From assembly GCA_013365365.1 (NCBI GenBank), contig JABVXU010000061.1, positions 1-64,000 of the forward strand: a stretch of 64,000 nt of DNA. Reading direction: 5' to 3'. Every line of letters begins with the position of its first letter. The first letter of the stretch is position 1. The DNA is from Cruorifilaria tuberocauda. Lineage: Eukaryota; Nematoda; Chromadorea; Rhabditida; Onchocercidae. A program made the position numbers and the translations under genes. Under the pieces are notes generated by a model, which searched no databases, was not told the origin of the DNA, and saw nothing but the letters and a program-made list of their open reading frames with translations. This document shows positions 1 to 12,500 of the stretch, one piece after another.

Positions 1-517
1 AAAAGCTGATAGCGATCACAAGTCGTATCCAATACCATCATTATAAAATTGATTTTCTCTTAGACTGCTGCTGATAATTTTACGATGGTATTTCATTTTC
101 AAAGCAAGGAGTTGATTAGTATCACGTATCACAATCATGATAGAATTGATAGTAGTAGTAGTAAAAGTAGTTCAACCATGAGTGAATCATCCATCACTGT
201 TCAATAAACAATGTTCAGTGATAAAAATTACACACGACCCTTAATTTATTCATTGATCAATCGCATCAAAAGTAAGTTGATATCTATGCTGATAAGTCGG
301 CAAAAACTGTTTTGAAAAATAATATTTTCATTTTGAGAATTCTAATAAAGATGAAATAAAAACAAAAATTTCCAGATACAATAAAATTCTTCAATTTGAA
401 ATCATAAACTGCCATGACAACGGTTATGATAGAATAAAGTATGATACGGTATCTACAAAAGCCTAATTTGTAATGCATGAGAAAGCAAAGAAGAATGAAA
501 GAATAGAATTATGACAA
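1..517. other. intergenic, no gene seen
   Basis: AT-rich sequence downstream of the four-pass membrane protein gene. Open frames here are short and lack splice or start context. It presumably holds the 3' UTR and polyadenylation site of the minus-strand gene that ends at 518. Confidence 0.5.
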
Positions 518-2143
518 TTAGAGGCTTGCAGTTAGACGAGAAATTCGTGGCCATTGCCAATAGATGGCAGTACCGAAATTAAGAATCCAACGCACCAGCA
601 GAGCCAAGCAGCCGATGTAGAAGCCACCTCCAACACTCACAGCAACGTGTGGCACGCTTCTCGTTGATGCTGCGCCGATTACTAATTGCCTGACAACGCG
701 ATCCGCGGTATCTGGAATCTCACACAAATCAGTACAAGTATTTTGAGAAATAAAAGTCTAGCCATCGAGTCTTCTACAAATGAACCAGATGAAAATACAT
801 AGTATTGGTCAAGTAACTCGAATGCGCCTGACGAAAACAGAAGAAAGAGATTCAGATTAATCAGTTCTTCATATTTCCTTATATATTAGCAACGAATCTG
901 AAACGAGACTAGTCTCCAAAAAGAAAGCTTTTCGAATAATTTTGACTTTATGCACTGACCCACGGCTTGTTTATTGCAGTGAGCATACAGGATGATGGCA
1001 GTGGTGAAGAGAATAGTAGGAATAAGATTAAACTGAAACAAAAACATGGCAAGTGACGTGTTGCACGTGTATTGAAGACTGGGATCAATCAACGGTGTCA
1101 TCAAAGCGACGAAGTCTAGGAGGCTTGCAGCGATAAGTAAGATCATAACAATAGTGTCTGATATTGGTTTCTCCTGAAGGAAGATAAGCAGCTGATAAAT
1201 GCTCATAAATGAGATTTCCACTGATTAAACTTACCACTTGAAAATATTTTTTTTAATTTAAATACTCTGAAATGAGTAAAAATTTTTAATCTTAAGCAAG
1301 AATAAAAAAGAGAAAAATGCAAGTGAAGTGGTACTTGCCGAAGACCACAAGGAGCAGAAATGATCTGAATTATTCAGTTGTTCCAATGTGCCATGAACAC
1401 CTCCGGAAATCACATCACTTTCGGCAAACAATTCCATATCATTCGTAAACTGATCAATCATATTATCGTTATATGAACAACGATTTCTCAAAATACCCAT
1501 GTGTCGAGGAATGGCTAATTTCGGTTCACTTGAAATCCGTGAAATAAGCATGGTATCATTACCGATAGTTATGTTTTCTTTTATCGTATCATTGTTATTA
1601 GAGTAATAATTATCAGAGAATGAGAGATTCCGCCAATCTAAAAAGCGATTTTTCACATTTCTATCTGCTGTGTATTGCTGTAAATATTTTTCAGTTTTAG
1701 TTTTAAAGTTTCTGTAAAAGAAATTTCAATTTTTTAAACAAAATTTATCAAAATTCCAATGAAATAATATTTTCTCCGATTGATTTATTTACAAACAAAA
1801 TTTCGTGTAATTTTGTACTTTGCTAAATGCTAATGTATGCATATTATTCCATAGAAACGTGTAAGTAATAGCTTTTAATTCAGTGTAACAATTTTACGTC
1901 AGATTGGTGGATGAGTACGAGCCAAATTTAGAAATTAATTTATCAACTTACTAAACAAAATAAACGTTCTCGAAAAGCCTATCTTTCTATTCTTTGAAGG
2001 AAAATAAAAATATGGACTTATAATTGCAGTAGTGAAGTTAAATTAAAGAAATAGACCGACAAACTTGGGCTAAACAGAGCATAATTAGTAATGATGATAA
2101 CCAAAAGTACCGTCGTCGTATAAGCAATTCGAAATTGATTCAT
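518..2143 (-). CDS. four-pass membrane protein, claudin-like topology
   Basis: Four exons chain in phase (2143-2057, 1677-1335, 1220-964, 757-518) to give about 308 residues. The start is the ATG at 2143, one base after an acceptor-like TTGCAG. The first hydrophobic segment follows immediately (AYTTTVLLVIIITNYALF). Exon 2 encodes a hydrophilic loop of about 115 residues with several N-glycosylation sequons and few cysteines. Exon 3 carries two membrane helices (TIVMILLIAASLLDFVALM and LIPTILFTTAIILYAHC). Exon 4 carries a short Cys-containing loop (NTCTDLCEIP) and a last helix (VSVGGGFYIGCLALLV). One long and one short outside loop on four helices recalls the claudin/PMP22/calcium-channel-gamma fold, but I see no diagnostic signature. 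The last acceptor (GGCTAG at 758-760) is non-consensus. A better acceptor upstream (TTTTCGTCAG) would give another C-terminus that stops soon. The function is unknown; the fold assignment is inference. Confidence 0.5.
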
Positions 2144-2144
2144 T

Positions 2145-2155
2145 CTGCAATGATC
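2145..2155 (-). promoter_or_regulatory. splice acceptor one base before the start codon
   Basis: On the minus strand TTTTGATCATTGCAG ends one base before the ATG at 2143. It is consistent with a spliced-leader trans-splice site, or with the end of an intron in the 5' UTR. Sequence alone cannot separate the two. Confidence 0.4.
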
Positions 2156-3042
2156 AAAATCATTTATTAGTTCAAGTGTTATTATGTTAAATTTGTCTTT
2201 CATTGCTACACAAACTGAACACTTTTGCTGCTGAAATACAATTTATTTCAAATGCTTATCAACCAATAGTTTTACGATATGAATTCTGAACAAGAATTTC
2301 GAGCAAAATTTCATTAAAAGTCTCGCAATGTCACAACAGTTATTTATCTGTAGCGATAAATAATACAGAAAGGATAAGAGTGTCGTTGAATTTGATAAGA
2401 TATAAATTAGTGATTAATTCGATACTTCAGGACATAATATTTTCCCATTCACGCAGAGTTACCTACCAACTATTCCAGCATCATTTCATTTTATACGCAT
2501 AAGGAATCATGGAGTGTATGTCAAACTTTTCATTAATTACTTTCTAATAGCTGACAAGTTAAGCAGCATTTGTGGCCAAGACTTATTAGGCTAATCACTG
2601 TATTAATTAATTCCATATTTTATTCGAAAATTTGGAAATAAGCAAATTACTAAGATATAATAATTTAGAAAAGACCTATCATAATGTTTAGCATTGTTAA
2701 TGGTGAACATTTTCATTCAATTATATCTCCAATAGATCAAAGTCTTTTCTCGAACACGCAAGAATACCTTACTCACTACTACCATTAAAAAGTTTTCTTT
2801 TGTTGCTAATTATTTACAATAATTATATATTTAAAAATTGTGTCCCCACTAATTTCTACTGCAACAGCAATAATTTGCAATCATTAAACCACAATCCATT
2901 AAACCGTTATGCCAACTTCTCATTAAACCATTATGCTAATTAAAGTTTAGCTTTTGATATCATCACGAAATGAAAACGAGGATTATTCTTGAATAATTGA
3001 GAACAAAGAATTGTCTATCAGTCAAATCAGTCGTTAACCTGA
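2156..3042. other. intergenic, no gene seen
   Basis: AT-rich spacer between the divergent four-pass gene and the tRNA. It should contain the promoter of the minus-strand gene. No coding exon or repeat was recognised. Confidence 0.5.
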
Positions 3043-3114
3043 GGGGGCATAGCTCAGGGGTAGAGCGCTCCGTTCGCATCGGAGAGGTCTGGGGTTCGAT
3101 TCCCCATGCCTCCA
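3043..3114 (+). tRNA. tRNA-Ala (CGC anticodon)
   Basis: A full cloverleaf can be folded by eye. The acceptor stem GGGGGCA pairs with TGCCTCC (one G-T pair) and is followed by discriminator A. The D arm is GCTC/GAGC. The anticodon stem CTCCG/CGGAG encloses the loop TTCGCAT, giving anticodon CGC, which reads alanine codon GCG. The T arm is TGGGG-TTCGATT-CCCCA. There is no intron, and the A box and B box (GGTTCGATTCC) are intact. Confidence 0.96.
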
Positions 3115-3124
3115 GCTCACTGCG

Positions 3125-3128
3125 TTTT
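3125..3128 (+). terminator. RNA polymerase III terminator
   Basis: A TTTT run lies eleven bases after the tRNA-Ala end, the usual type and distance of a Pol III terminator. Confidence 0.6.
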
Positions 3129-4241
3129 CGAGAAATGTTTACCGGTGGAGGTAGTAATGAAATCTACTGCTTCCGGCGTGTATGCAACGTACCAACGCGT
3201 GCATGCAGTCTTGCAATTGGTGTGTTGACAGTTCCGGAATGCCGTGTGTCCAAAATACCATCACAATAGTTGTGAAGAAAGCAACAGAGATCATATCGAG
3301 AGCACGTTTTCTTCGAAATTAGGTCGTCAGGTCCACATGTCTGTATCCACGGATCTAATTTGCATATTCAAATCACGAACCAAATATATTATCAAAAACG
3401 AATCTGACAAACAGGAGCTTGAATACTTTACTTTGTCCATATACAGGAAACTTCCAACATTTGAAGCGAGGTGATTCTGCAGTGAGTAGTCCCAGCATTC
3501 AAGTCTTCTTGCTAAACTCACGACTTTATTAATTTTCAAATTTATTAACTTACAATCTAAAAAACTCATTAGTAAATCTTTGAAACGTTCTGCAAACTGA
3601 CCAACTACAAGAAGAGGTATTTAATAAATAGGAAATTGGCAAGTTTTTTGTTTTGTAAACCGACTAACTTGTATGTCTATAAAAACCACTAACTCTCAAA
3701 GTAATCGAAGAATTTGCAAATCATTCATAACTTGAATTATTTAAATTTTACTTAATTTTGGATTATAAAATATCATTTAATGTATAAAATCTACATGAAA
3801 TTTAAAAACTGATTGAAATATCTCCGGTTATTTTCATCCAGTACCTTGCTTGTCATTCTGTAAGTAAAATAATAAAAAGATTTTTTGCTGTATTAGTAAA
3901 CATAAAAGTAATAAAATACTCAGAGTATCTTATTCTGATCATCGCGAATTCTCGACAAGAGAAAATCAATTTTGAATCAAAAGAGCAATTCTTTATTACA
4001 ATTCAATTTCCTTGTATTTTGAGGAATAGCCTAAGTAAAAATTCGATTGAAAATTGGATGCAATGTTTAATCATTGTCTCGCAAACACAAAAGAGACAAC
4101 AATAATTGCATAGCGACGTCAGTTGGAGTCATGGATTGAGTAAGATTGAAGTGGGACGATAAGGAATGCCGGGTCTGGGACGTGACAGTGATGCTTTTTA
4201 TCACTTTGGTGGATTAATTAATTCGGGAATGAGTGGAAAAG
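3129..4241. other. intergenic, no confident gene
   Basis: The first 350 bases are less AT-rich than the rest and contain a 76-codon open frame on the plus strand (3244-3474) with no signal peptide, domain or splice support. I treat it as chance. The remainder is AT-rich sequence leading to the FIS1 start. Confidence 0.4.
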
Positions 4242-4242
4242 T

Positions 4243-4250
4243 ATTTTCAG
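4243..4250 (+). promoter_or_regulatory. trans-splice acceptor of FIS1
   Basis: ATTTTCAG ends one base before the FIS1 ATG at 4252. A consensus nematode acceptor this close to the start with no exon upstream is typical of spliced-leader addition. It also fixes the start codon. Confidence 0.6.
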
Positions 4251-4251
4251 G

Positions 4252-5728
4252 ATGGATTCTAGTGTAATCGTAGATGAACGAATCGATCCGGATGTTTTGG
4301 CTGTATGTTGATTTTCAGAATTTAAGTGCTATTCCATCTTAGGATGAACATTAATTTTTCCATTTCATTTTTAACAGTAATGATCATAATGATGGTGATA
4401 TTCGTACTGTATTATCTTCGTTTAGTATTATTACTACTATTATTCAGATATTGCATACATACGGTTACATTTTAAGTCATCCTAGACCTTATCAAACCTT
4501 TATAACGGTTATTCCCGCTGAATTCCGTGATATAATTAATAATAATAGTGATGATAGTTATGATTAATATTTTATTTTAGTGATAACTCCTTTTTTCATA
4601 CTTAGTTGCCAAAGCAAGTATTTTATTCCTTTTATAGCTTTATCGCTTTATCTGTCCTATACATTTAATGCGGGTATTTTAGTGCAGTCATAGTTTTATT
4701 CTTAGAGATTTTGAGAAGAATTAAATGCTAGGAAATATATTGCTGTTTTTTAGTGTCGTTTCAATTAATTTAAAGCATATTAAACTAAGGACTGTCATTT
4801 TGAAATTTGTTTGAAAGTAACAAAAGATAGAGATATTCATTGACCGTATGATATTTTTGCTTTAGAACTTGGAAAAAACCTACAATGATCAAGTAGCACG
4901 TGGTAGTCCAAGTGCGGTCGCAGTTTATTCCTATGCTCATGGCTTAATCAAATCAAACAACCGTAATGTATGTAAAGGAATCAAATTATTGGAAGGTTAT
5001 TTTATTGATATTTTGCTCCGTTTTCGACATTTTTTTCAATTTTTTTAGTGGTATATTAGTGTCAAGCAAGTTAATATCCGTGAAGATATGCTACTGTATT
5101 TGTAATTATTCTTGAAAACGCATTATATAGATATGATTAATTCTGTTGTGCTCTGATGAAAAGCTATTGGTGTGATGCTCGAGCAACTTATGAATAACGT
5201 TTACCGATTGTGTTATCATAAGCACAGTCGATTATGGTATTTTTTTTTCGACTGTGAAAAATAATATTGTATTCTGTTAGATTTTTATGCTTTAGATTTA
5301 TTGCGGCAAGAAATCGAGGATATATCAAAGCGTGATTATGTATATTATCTTGCAGTAGCTCATACTCGCTTGAAGGTAAAGCTTTCTACTATGGAACTTT
5401 TTCATAGCAATTAATTTTAGTGAAAAGTCAAAATTTTAGGAATATGATCGAGCTCTTGCATACGTTGATGTTTTACTTAGTGCGGAGTCAAATAATCGCC
5501 AAGCATTAGATCTAAAAGATGTGATTAAGCATAGGATGAAAAAAGGTAAATATCAATTTTTTTTGAAATACGGATTTACCTTATAACTTTATGAAATGAC
5601 ATTTGTGTTGTTCTCTGTTTTAATCTAAAATTCGTTCAGATGGAATCATTGGCATGGCAATATTGGGTGGAGGAATTGCTGTAATTGGTGGTTTAGCGAT
5701 TGCTGCACTTGCTGCCTCGAAAAGGTGA
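4252..5728 (+). CDS. FIS1: mitochondrial fission 1 protein (FIS1)
   Basis: Five exons (4252-4302, 4866-4995, 5296-5375, 5440-5545, 5640-5728) join in phase to give 151 residues; human FIS1 has 152. FIS1 is a tail-anchored protein of the outer mitochondrial and peroxisomal membrane that helps recruit the fission machinery. The family pattern is clear. Tetratricopeptide helices hold YAHGLIKSNNRN, KGIKLLE and RDYVYYLAVAHTRLKEYDRA. These are followed by DVLLSAESNNRQALDLKD, the run KHRMKKDGIIGMAILGG, a hydrophobic anchor (AVIGGLAIAALAA) and a short basic tail SKR. The start is fixed by the acceptor one base upstream and by the normal N-terminal length. All splice sites are GT-AG. It stands alone between the tRNA and a convergent minus-strand gene. 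Nematodes often carry two FIS1 paralogues; which one this is cannot be told here. Confidence 0.95.
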
Positions 5729-7372
5729 TCTTGTTATGTTTGAGATTTTTTTCCCAAAAATTGCAAAAGTAAGTAGAAAGGATTATCACTATCACTGAAT
5801 AAGGTCTAAAAAATGGACTTACTTCCTTTAAACCTATCATTCGGAAAACTGAGTTTTAAATTTTAGATCGTTTTCAGAAGTTCTCATTCATAAACGGTGG
5901 TGTATTATATGTAATCACTATTGCTTATTTATCGGTCGAAATATTATTAATTTTTTCATTATTTAATCAAGTTAAAGACTCCATATTATGGAATATCTCA
6001 GAATGTACGTACTTACAATCTAATCTCAACAAAAGAAAGTTTTTGATTGGGTAGTATTTTGTTGCATGTCTTTATGCATTATTTCCTTATACACTAACAG
6101 CTATCTATTTAACTTTCTTCGATTTTTCTTATTATCTTCTATCCCTAGTAATTCTTCTGTTGAATCACTTAAGTTTCAAATTCAATATTCATTTCAAAGT
6201 ATTGAACATTCTTAAATTTTTTAAGTGTAAAAAAAAAAAACTTCGGTAATTTCGGTCATGTTAACTAAAATTACAGTTATTACAAATTGGCGTTTAAACA
6301 GAATGTGATGTAAATAAGAAATGAGAAGAATTACTTAATATTCAAGCATTTGCAATCGTCAAGTGCTGTGGTTTTATTTTTTCTTTTGCTTACTGTGTTT
6401 GTTGCAGTGGATAACATGCTTTATATAGCGGATTCTCTTAAATTGCAAAGATAAATGAATACTTTGGTAAGCCTTGTCATTTGTTCACAATTGGGATATA
6501 AATAATCGAATAGTATCTGAAACACTTAATGAAGTGAAATTTTACAGAATTTGGGGGAAATGAGGCATAAACACAAGTAAAATACTCAAAACTGAGCGCC
6601 GAAATTCTAAGATAAAGCGGTCAAATTGAGGGCAGAAAGATAAGCTGTTCAATATAGCATGCAGCATCTAGAAATATTTTACAAATATTGCATAAGAAAT
6701 TGGACAATTTCGTAATAATTGTGCGTGATAGTATATAAGTTGCTGAAAAAAGCACATTAGGAATTTCTTAAAACCTAAGGAAGTAATTTTGATTTCTCAC
6801 ATTAAATGAAGCCTAAACGTTATATAAAAGAATGATAATAATAAAAAGACTAAATCAAAAATAAATAATCAGTCTGAATATTTAACAGGAAGAGCACTGT
6901 AGTATGTTATGGAATACCGAAGTATTACCAATCACAGTGTAGAATATTTGAGCTGAAATTGAAATTGAAGTGTTCATCTTCAATCACTGATCGCTCACTC
7001 AGCTATCACGACTATGACAGCTATACTAATGAAGTGAATTCTTTTTTGTTGTACTTGTAGTGTCATATTTCTCTTTCTATAGGTTTTCTAAATTTCTCCA
7101 AATTTTTGGTTCTCAAAGAGTTTTTTAGCTTTTGAATTACTGTGATAGCTTCAGAAGACGAAACCTTGATTATCTACCTTAGGGAATCAGTAATATGTTA
7201 CTTTTTTTTTATTACTACAATTCATCGTGTTTTGAGAGCAATTTTCTCTTTACTGTTGTTAATTATCATATCCTAACAATATCAAACTTTCTTGTAAATT
7301 TTTGATTGGTTCTTAGTTTACTTTCGTAAACGTTACATTTCAATCTTCAAAATGTCACGGATATTTCCGTGG
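5729..7372. other. convergent intergenic region
   Basis: The 3' ends of FIS1 (+) and the next gene (-) face each other here. The sequence is AT-rich with a poly-A tract near 6230. No exon or repeat family was recognised. Confidence 0.5.
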
Positions 7373-9555
7373 TCACAGTTGTTTTTCTCCGCCTTCATCC
7401 TGCAGAGTAAAATTAGGATTCGAGAATGTGCTTGATGATGTTGAGTTGGACGAAATACATGCCACAGCTACTGCTGCTGGTGCATTATTTAGAGCAGTTG
7501 GTGAAGTTATAGTAATACCTGTGGTGGGACCGTTGTTCTGCAAACAGACTAATATTAATTTTAAAATCACTTACATGCAGATTTTCTTTAGCTTAAAAAA
7601 AACTTTCAGGTTTCTCTTACTTTTATTCTACGCACACTCCTTGTACTTAGTCTGTATAGATAAAAATTGTAACTCAATGTTACATTTTTCACATAAACCA
7701 ATTAGATAACTTTCTAGGCAATTCCTTCCTGTTGAGATTACAAATGAAGTAAATTTTTTTCCCTGCAAAAAAACCTGCTACATTCTAGAGTATTTCATGA
7801 AAATCTATTGTTATCAATGGACAGTTTAAACTATGGAAAGAAGTTTTTTTATATTATTTATCTATAACTTGCCTGTATAGAAACTATGGGAAAATTTGAT
7901 TCAGCTTTCTTTCGATCGCTAAAATATACGTAGGAAGCGAACAATACACGAATTACCCATATTAGCATCAACGCAAAAGTAAGTGGAGATATGGCATAAA
8001 TTAAAGCATTTAATCGAATAGCTGAAATGATGCAAAACAAAACAAATTAGTCATAAAGGAAGCAAATTAAAAAAAGAAAAATGTCAACTTTTTGAATTTT
8101 TAAAATATTTTTCTCATAACGACTGCAGATATTCATTTAATATATCACTCTCTTGATATCTGATCTTTTTTACCATCCATGAAAAACTACGTAAGTATTT
8201 GCTTAGACATAAAGTTAATTCTAATATTTCGTCTATATAGAATTTGTAAGAATTTCTTTTATATAGAATTTATTTCTCCTTCATTGAATGAAATAAAGGA
8301 ATTCATCAGTACTTCTCGTTATTACTACAGGTGTTGTTCAGTTTTCTCATATCATGTTATTTTTTGACGATATACAGTCTTCAGATTGTTATTTGCAACT
8401 TTATCTCTAAAATGATGGCACATTTATTTTTGACTAAATTATTGCTTCATATATTAAACTAACAGTGAACTTTGAAATCATTACTATGAACGAAAGGATA
8501 AATCTGCAAAATCTGAATTTTTTTACTTTATTTTGAAAAATATGAATCTTACTGGATGCTTTTGTCGGTAAATGAGTATGAAAGCTGGGCACCCAAGAAT
8601 TTTTGGGCCATATTATAGTCAAAACACTTATACAGAATAAAATCATCGAAGCTACCAGAGTAAATAGCTGAAAATGAAGAGTATTCATTTGAATTAAAAA
8701 TTTAATTTGCAATAAACATGTTATAAATAGCAAGAACAAGAAATGTAGATGAAACTGTTACTATTAAATCGTTGGAAATGGTTTCTTCTTCTAAGATTTG
8801 AAGAAATAGACTAAGAAATTATAGTTGGAGATGTAAAACCTGAAGGAAAAGGTATGGTAATAAAAAAGACGCTGATTTGAAGCAGTAAGCAATGATCAAT
8901 GAAATCCCGAACAAAGCGTTACAAATTTCCGCAAAAATTTCTATCCATCCTGTAAAAATAGATAAAATTCGAGCAATTATTTCAAAATACCATCAAAAAT
9001 TAAATTAATAAATAATAACTGCAAGCATATCAAAACGTGTAAAACAATGATAACAAAATTACTGATAAAAGCTTCTGATGAAGCAACTGTATATTAAGTA
9101 GTAGTGGAGCGGAATTAAGACAATTTAGTAGCACAAAGATTTTGGGGTAGATAATTGTTAGAGATAATTGATGGAAACAGTAGCCATGAAATCGTTGATT
9201 TCTGAGTAATAAAAAAGCATGATTTGAGAAATTTTCATTTAGTCAACAACTTTAATGATCATTGCAAAAAAAAGCATAAACATATAAGTTACCAAAAGTA
9301 ATTCCTCGATTAGCAATGAAATCGATCCATCGAAATACATCCCATGCGAATGTTACAATTATGATTAGTTGTAAAGCAGTCTGTAATAAATGGCCATTTC
9401 ATCAAATAAAGTTTCAAATGAGACTTTATTATAATTGAAATAATACATACTTGAACATGAACTCGTCCAAAACATGTGTAATATTGAGGAGTTGTATGAT
9501 TTCGAGGTGGCAAATTTGATTTCAAACAGTCGAGTAACATCTTTCTCGGTGTCAT
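7373..9555 (-). CDS. four-pass membrane protein, LAPTM-like layout, function unknown
   Basis: Six exons (9555-9451, 9380-9293, 8949-8840, 8667-8553, 8021-7873, 7537-7373) keep phase throughout and give 243 residues from the ATG at 9555. A second in-frame ATG lies at 9540. The N-terminus is short and cytosolic-looking, ending in YYTCFGRVHVQ. Four hydrophobic segments follow: TALQLIIIVTFAWDVF, ICNALFGISLIIAYCF, LFTLVASMILFCISVLTII and ISPLTFALMLIWVIRVLF. The tail of about 70 residues is rich in Asn, Ser, Thr and Ala and ends EGGEKQL. A Cys-x-Gly-x-x-His-Val segment just before the first helix is reminiscent of nematode four-helix LAPTM/DUF7027-type proteins. That resemblance is from memory and not secure. 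The last intron begins GCAAGT instead of GT; any GT alternative breaks the frame. Confidence 0.75.
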
Positions 9556-12500
9556 CAAGTGTTGCAAAATTGAAAATTACCTCTAATTGCACAAATTTTT
9601 ATGCCTTGAAAATAAATGATTTAGCATTTCATATTGGAAATTCAGAAAATTCTGCAGTGATAGTTTGAAATTGGTCGAATCAAATTGTATACTTTGCTCA
9701 CAGATAACGCAGAATTTGAAAATCTCAAAATTAGCTGAAAAATTCGACTGACATTTGCATCATTATCTTCAATCGAAATAATTGTATATTAATAAAAAAA
9801 ACGATGGTGACAAAATAATACAGAGTGAAAGTTATCGAGAAGAAATTATGAAAAGTTACCGTTACCTTTTATACGAAGCAAGCGATAAATAAATGGTATA
9901 ACTTTTTTTATGCTTTAAATTGAGATTATTAAAATTATTACAGATTATTTAGTAGATGTGACAATATTTCTTGCACTATGTAATTTCTTATTTTCTTCTC
10001 CATACTTTATCATCACTTTCTTACTTTCTTACTAATTATTCCCTTCGCATCTTTCGCGGGCTAATTTCACTATTTCCATTCTCATATTTTTTATTTTCAT
10101 GAAATCGAAGTTAATAAATGCTTTTAGAATTAACACATTGTATAATATTTTTCGGGTGAAGTGATTTTAAAATTACTCATTAGTAGCTAAGTATAGAATC
10201 AACAAAAGTGAATTAAGATAGGAAGAGAAGAAGAGATGAAAGGAAAGACTGGATTAGCTTTAGATGAAGACAGAAGATAAGTTTAAAATGAAAGTTGATG
10301 AATAAGTTATGGAGAGTATCTCTAAAGACTCTACAATAAAAGTAATTTTTATAAATGTTTTATTTTAATTTTGATTCGAAAATTCGATTGGAAGACATTT
10401 GAAAGATTAAAAACGACGTAGAAACAATGGTTCTAATTTTGTCTAATTCAGTACATGTATACACGCGAATTTTTTTCATATGATGGCGGAGATAAATAAT
10501 TAACCTCATGAACAATGGTTTATTCAAGAGTTTTCTTAACCAAATTGAAATCCTAATTTTGAAAAATCGAATTTATTAGCAAAACAGTGCATAATTTAAA
10601 ATTCAGTTCACGTTAAAACTAATAAAAAAGAATTTGAATTTCAGCAATTCAATAAATGTTAAACTTTATCATCAACCTATTTTTTATACGCACATGCAAT
10701 TTTTTCTTTTTATTTTCTCTTTCTCTCAAAAACTAAATTTGGATAACTTTCAAAATGTCAATAAGCACAAAAATGGTTTGAAATAATGTGTGGACAAAAA
10801 GTTACTAGTTAAAAAGATGAGGAAGATAAGGTGATGTAATAAACACAAATGATATGCACAACAGATGTTAAAAACTGATCGATCGATTACTTTATCAAAG
10901 TTTCAATGTTGTTTACTGATATTATCTATTTGTGATTAGATCAAGAATTATTTTGGAAATATAAAAATACTTTTCATGGAAAAAAGTTATTGGTGGAGTA
11001 ATAACTGCAAAAAAATAAGCTGAAATTCTTAAAACAATATACTAATGATAGAAAGATTAACGTTCAGATTTTTATGCTTATATCATTCTTGGAAGACTTT
11101 AATCAGTGTAAAAAAGTAATGGGAGATTGTTAAATAATAGAGTCAAATCTATCAGCTAATTTTATCATTTCAAATAATCGATTGAATGATTAATCTTGTG
11201 ATTTAGTTATCATTTGTCACATTTATTCGGTAATTTTTTAAAATATCTCTCCCATAAACGATGGAATTTTTCCGTTTCTTCTATTGTAATTCTGACTATA
11301 TTAATGCCAATAACGATAAATTAGCGATAAGATAAAAATGTATTACAATTTGCTGAAAATTTTCAGTTCCTTCGATGTGGCCACCAATTTTGATTATATT
11401 GCTAAGAAACAACCGTCGATGTAATTCCGAAGAAATATCATAAATTTGAGTAATTATGAATCTGAAAATTAACTTTTATATGGAGCAGCACAAGTTAAAT
11501 GGAAGAAGAATTTTTTAATTTTTCCTAGAAAGCACATCGATTAACCATGTCCATTCGTTTTCTTGAGAAGAAAACTTGTGAAATTTCAGCTTCTCGAGAA
11601 ATTCTTTTGAAAGAAGTTGTTGAAGAATCGAAGGAAAATTGACATATAGCTTCACTCAAAGGCAATTAAAAATATGACTGAGTGAAAGCATTCTTCTTCA
11701 AACTTTAAAAATGTCCTGACGAGAATAATTTACGATCAATATTTATTGAAAATTGTGAATTTCACGAGAAAAATCAATTTCTGCTCAAAAAAGTTGCGTT
11801 TAGAACAAATGTTAGAAGAAAGTAAGATACGAACAAAGTATGGCGAAATTATTAAAATGGTCCTCTCCGGAAAGATTGACATAAAAGACAATACAAAAAG
11901 CTGATAAGCAAGTAATAATGAAAAGTTTTACGGTTAGCTTCACGGATATTGGAAAACTGGAATAATGAATTTACGGAAGAAAGAATTCAATAATCAGATA
12001 TAAGCTTTCAACTTTCAAAATTTGAAAAAATTCTGTTTTATATTCTAATATGCTTTGGCAATACACCTTGCGTTCCTCTAAATTCATTGGGACTGATTTC
12101 CCTCATTTTGGAAGATGGGAACGACAAAGATGAGAATTAGGAAAGTCATATCAAAAACTAAAAATGATTGACGGAAGAGTGAAATGCGGTGGAATGCCGA
12201 ACTGGAATGCTATTAAATGGTATGTATATGAAAATTGAATTTTTAAATTCCTTATTGTTCAATTCCAGCATATTAATAGAAGCAAGAACGATTCATACTT
12301 TTCAAATGCCTCCATAATCGATAAATATCGAAGCCAATTGCTACTGATCAGATTAAAACGAAACGAATTTTATGCTTTAATTTATCATATCTTTGATATA
12401 AATATAAATGTAACAGTTATCAGTTTAAGCTTGAGCTTTAAAATGATGGACAAACAGAATAATTGTTGACTTATCAATGGGAATGAAATAATAAATTATT

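Noticed and set aside
3244..3474. 76-codon plus-strand frame after the tRNA
   Set aside because: No leader, domain, acceptor or homology was recognised. It also overlaps a minus-strand frame of similar quality.
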